Source: a virus. Taken from it: DNA of 27,147 nt. Each line of letters starts with the position of its first letter. The stretch's first letter is position 1. The notes under the pieces were generated by a model. That model worked only from the letters and a program-made list of their open reading frames with translations, was not told the DNA's origin and did no database searches. The stretch covers positions 1 through 27,147 of IMG/VR virus record IMGVR_UViG_3300017769_002310. One strand, given 5' to 3'. The position numbers and the translations under genes are program-made. Positions 24,583-27,147 of this stretch are shown in pieces.

Positions 24583-25038
24583 ATGAATAACAAAGTAGTT
24601 TCAAGAAAAAAAATTCTTGAACTTGAAAAATTACTGCTAAATAGCAATGACGAACAGGTTATAGATAATGGTGGGGAAATAATGAACTGCAAAGAGTTTC
24701 CAATAAAACACTCATTTGCTGACGGAATATATGTTAGACAAATGGACATGCAAAAAGATAGTGTAGTTATAGGAGCAATACACAATCACTTACATGTTTG
24801 GTTTTTATTAACAGGAAAACTAACGGTAACTACAGAAACAGAACAACAAGATTATATAGCTCCTTGCTATGTAGTTTCACAGCCGGGCGCTAAAAGACTT
24901 ATATATGCTCATGAAGATAGTATCTTTATAAACATACACAAAAACCCAACAAACACACAAAATATAAACGAATTAGAAAAAGAAATAGTTTCTAAAAATT
25001 ACAAAGAATATGAACAGTATATTAACAAAAATAAATAA
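24583..25038 (+). CDS. Cupin-fold protein
   Basis: A 151-residue protein with a single cupin (RmlC-like jelly roll) domain at about 45-120. Motif 1 is degenerate, with G64, H67, H69 and H71 in GAIHNHLH and G78 in LLTGKLTV; motif 2 is PGAKRLIYAH (101-110) with N117. Several His residues could bind a metal, but the usual motif glutamate is not evident. The last 30 residues are a charged helix (ELEKEIVSKNYKEYEQYI). It lies between tail and internal-virion genes and starts directly after a perfect palindrome, so it may have its own control. Small phage cupins near structural genes may be structural (for example a tail or fibre trimer piece) rather than enzymes; the function is not shown. Confidence 0.72.
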   Translation: MNNKVVSRKKILELEKLLLNSNDEQVIDNGGEIMNCKEFPIKHSFADGIYVRQMDMQKDSVVIGAIHNHLHVWFLLTGKLTVTTETEQQDYIAPCYVVSQPGAKRLIYAHEDSIFINIHKNPTNTQNINELEKEIVSKNYKEYEQYINKNK

Positions 25039-25041
25039 ATT

Positions 25042-25719
25042 ATGGCATTTGCAGTAGTAGGCGCAGTAGCTCTTGGAGCTTTAGCATTAAAAGCTGGTAC
25101 TGGTATTGCCAAAGGTATTACTGGTACTATAAAAGCTAAAAAAGCAGCTCAAGCCCAGAAAAAAGCTCAACAGGAAATGGATAAAAATAAAGCCTTGTAT
25201 GCTAGTTTAGACACTAGCAACCCGTATTTAGATATGGAAAATACAATGGAAGACTTAACTGTAAATCAAGATCAAGCTGAATTTACAAAACAACAACAAG
25301 AACAACAACGTGCTAACATAATGGAGCAGATGAAAGGTGCTGCTGGTAGTTCAGGAATAGCTGCGTTGGCACAATCATTAGCTAATCAGGGTTCTTTAGA
25401 TGCTCAAAAAGCATCTGTATCAATAGGTAAACAAGAGCAAGCAAATCAATTAGCTGAAAGGAAAGAAGCTTCAAGAATACAAGGTCTTGAAAGAGAGGGT
25501 GAGTTAATTAGTAGACAAGCTGAGATGGGGAAAGTTTCTAGTTTGCTGGGCATGTCAGCTGATGAAGTTGCTGCTGCTCGACAAGCAAAAGAAGAAGCTA
25601 TTGGCATGGCTTTTGGTGGCGCTGAAGACGTTGCTGATGCTGGTATGGATTATGCGTCATCTAAATTTAGCATGGAGACCGGTGGAACTGGTAATCTTTA
25701 TGGTGGTGGAGTAGGTTAA
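25042..25719 (+). CDS. Probable internal virion / DNA-ejection protein (gp14-like)
   Basis: A 225-residue protein. The first 30 residues are a hydrophobic Gly/Ala helix (AFAVVGAVALGALALKAGTG) able to enter a membrane, followed by a Lys/Ala/Gln coiled coil (KAKKAAQAQKKAQQEM) and a Gln/Ala-rich region (QQQEQQRANIMEQMKGAAG, SSGIAALAQSLANQGS). The C-terminus is Gly-rich (GGTGNLYGGG). This composition and place after the nozzle match T7 gp14-like ejection proteins, which leave the virion and help form a channel across the envelope. It starts after a TAA with an AAATTATGG context, 3 bases after the cupin stop. Confidence 0.65.
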   Translation: MAFAVVGAVALGALALKAGTGIAKGITGTIKAKKAAQAQKKAQQEMDKNKALYASLDTSNPYLDMENTMEDLTVNQDQAEFTKQQQEQQRANIMEQMKGAAGSSGIAALAQSLANQGSLDAQKASVSIGKQEQANQLAERKEASRIQGLEREGELISRQAEMGKVSSLLGMSADEVAAARQAKEEAIGMAFGGAEDVADAGMDYASSKFSMETGGTGNLYGGGVG

Positions 25720-25734
25720 TAAATAAAAAAAAAT

Positions 25735-26988
25735 ATGGCAACAACAGGAAAAGCGCCTGCTAGCAGGACATTAAATTATAGTTTAACCGGAGATATAATG
25801 AACAGGGTAAAAGGTTCTTTAGATTCCGGTAGCACCATTAAAGCTATTGACGAAGGGCTTAGTGGTGTAACCGATGCTGTTTCAGAAGGTTCTGAAAAGC
25901 TAGTTAACGAGCGTGTTAAGCATGAAAACATGAAAGATTCTGCTGATTTAGTTTTTGAAGCTGGTATGGATCAGTTTGGAACTAGAGCTTCTTGGGCTAC
26001 AGGAACTACCTACGATAAGTTTCTAGAAATTGAAAAGGTACAAAGACAAAAATATAATGACGCTATAGCTAGTGGTGATAAAAATATAGCCAGTAAAATA
26101 CTAAGAGAACAAAAAGATAGAGCGGGGCAGCAACAAACATGGAAAAGTGTTTTTGAAACTTTAAACCCAGAGCATCCAAGTCATGTGCAATTGTTAACTG
26201 ATTTAGATCCAGAAGCAAAATATATAATTGGTAGATTGGCCTCTCAAGAAGGAGAAGATTTTAAGATTGAGTATACAGAGCCTAATAAAAAAACGAAGGA
26301 AAAAGGAGGTGAAATGGTAATGAAGTTTTTAAAACAAAACCCTGATTTTAATCCGAATGAAGATGAAAGTGAAACTAACAGAAGACTGTTACCAGACAAG
26401 CCTGAAAACTATATAACAATGCGTGGGCCAGAGTTAGATAAATTAATAGCTAGAAATAGAGCTCCAAAAGCAGAACAAAAGGCTTTGGCAGAAAGATTAG
26501 GGATATTAGAAGATGAAAAAGAAAAACTAAAGCCTTTTAGCTATGCGGCTAATTTTACTCAAAACAAAAATCTTATTAATAAAGAAAACATCAATTCGAT
26601 GATGAAGGGTGAATTAGGTCTGCATGAGACTGGAAGTTTTCTAAAATCTGCTAATCAACATCCTGATTTTACTAAAGTTAGAGATGCTGGTATGAAATTA
26701 AAAATTGGTAACACAGACATTGCTGCTGATACTAATAATGATGATGTTATCTCTGAGGAAGAGTTTATGAACTTAACAGATAACGACAAGGACGCTGTTA
26801 TGGCTCTTATGCAAAAGCCAGAAAACTTTGAGATAGCACAATATTATTTAGCTGAGTTTATAACTCTTGCTCAAGCAAGGCATCTGAAAGGTCATAACCC
26901 TATAATACCAGGTACTAGTGGAAAAAGATTTAGCGAAGCACTTACCGCAGAAGAACAAGAAACATTTAATAACGTAAGGCCAAATTAA
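25735..26988 (+). CDS. Internal virion protein candidate with an EF-hand loop
   Basis: A 417-residue hydrophilic, helix-rich protein with no clear family. It follows the gp14-like gene and precedes another internal-protein candidate, the position of T7 gp15. Residues 332-344, DTNNDDVISEEEF, form a canonical calcium-binding EF-hand loop: D332, N334, D336, the I339 backbone position and E343, with flanking segments consistent with helices (MNLTDNDKDAVMALMQK after it). Only one clear loop is present. The start is backed by an A-rich leader (AATAAAAAAAAAT). Likely role: ejected or core-stack protein, possibly responding to calcium. No enzymatic motif was recognised. Confidence 0.6.
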   Translation: MATTGKAPASRTLNYSLTGDIMNRVKGSLDSGSTIKAIDEGLSGVTDAVSEGSEKLVNERVKHENMKDSADLVFEAGMDQFGTRASWATGTTYDKFLEIEKVQRQKYNDAIASGDKNIASKILREQKDRAGQQQTWKSVFETLNPEHPSHVQLLTDLDPEAKYIIGRLASQEGEDFKIEYTEPNKKTKEKGGEMVMKFLKQNPDFNPNEDESETNRRLLPDKPENYITMRGPELDKLIARNRAPKAEQKALAERLGILEDEKEKLKPFSYAANFTQNKNLINKENINSMMKGELGLHETGSFLKSANQHPDFTKVRDAGMKLKIGNTDIAADTNNDDVISEEEFMNLTDNDKDAVMALMQKPENFEIAQYYLAEFITLAQARHLKGHNPIIPGTSGKRFSEALTAEEQETFNNVRPN

Positions 26989-27000
26989 AAATAGCAATTA

Positions 27001-27147
27001 ATGAACGAAGAATTAGAAAAGTTTATTATAACTATGATTAAGCAAGGATCTTCTGAAGAGGAGATCAAGCAAATGATTAGTAATTATAAAGAAAAATATC
27101 CTGAGAAAATAGTTGTACAACAACCAGTGCCCGAGTATTCTTCTGAT
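27001..27147 (+). CDS. Partial CDS, 5' end only, running off the window
   Basis: An open frame of 49 codons from ATG 27001 to the window edge, 12 bases after the preceding stop and preceded by an A-rich leader (AAATAGCAATTA). The product begins MNEELEKFIITMIKQG, then a Glu/Lys helix (SSEEEIKQMISNYKEKYP) and a Pro/Val/Gln-rich linker. It continues the internal virion gene series, so it is plausibly the large internal virion protein that often carries a transglycosylase in podoviruses, but nothing in the visible part shows this. Confidence 0.55.
   Translation, partial: MNEELEKFIITMIKQGSSEEEIKQMISNYKEKYPEKIVVQQPVPEYSSD

Overview
This window looks like the structural half of the genome of a strictly lytic-looking, AT-rich, tailed double-stranded DNA phage, most likely a short-tailed (podovirus-type) marine or other aquatic virus of a Bacteroidota (Flavobacteriia-type) host. 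All 27 genes I accept lie on the + strand, tightly packed, often with stop/start overlaps of the TAATG or ATGA type. The host guess rests on A/T-rich leaders with no Shine-Dalgarno sequence before nearly every start, and on the resemblance, from memory, of TerL, portal, neck and tail-nozzle proteins to Bacteroidota phages, including distant crAss-like ones. No database search was run.

Layout. Positions 1-381 are a non-coding leader with a G/C-rich island, a 10-bp palindrome and a terminator-like hairpin. Positions 382-1305 hold two small unknown genes. Positions 1333-4020 form a chaperonin cluster: a GroEL-type chaperonin, a 2-oxoglutarate/Fe(II) oxygenase nested between groEL and groES, a GroES-like co-chaperonin, and a winged-helix-like protein. 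Positions 4021-5037 hold three small basic proteins that share an N-terminal MAxFK(M/L) tag; one carries an exact tandem duplication and one an HExxH zinc-protease signature. Then come a holin-like membrane protein (5037-5423), a coiled-coil protein, a small unknown, a protein that looks like two fused GroES-like folds (5913-6503), and a candidate small terminase subunit.

Positions 6723-14060 are the packaging and head module: large terminase, portal, scaffold-like protein and major capsid protein, ending at a strong UUCG-loop terminator. Positions 14128-16563 hold one unknown gene between two hairpins and two likely neck/adaptor proteins. Positions 16567-24177 encode a 2536-residue tail nozzle (muzzle) protein with a repeated small beta module. 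After it come a small structural protein, a cupin, and two internal virion (ejection) protein candidates, one with a canonical EF-hand loop. A further gene runs off the right edge. The order portal, scaffold, capsid, adaptor, nozzle, internal virion proteins, with no sheath or tape measure, is the podovirus order.

How the genes work together: the phage appears to bring its own folding machine (GroEL, GroES and perhaps a second GroES-like protein) just upstream of the genes for its head and for a very large beta-rich tail protein, so those are natural clients. The parts most worth a second look are the three-gene chaperonin system with its embedded oxygenase, the MAFK-tagged trio, the repeated module of the nozzle, and the structured leader. 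No integrase, replication gene, tRNA, CRISPR array or insertion sequence is visible.
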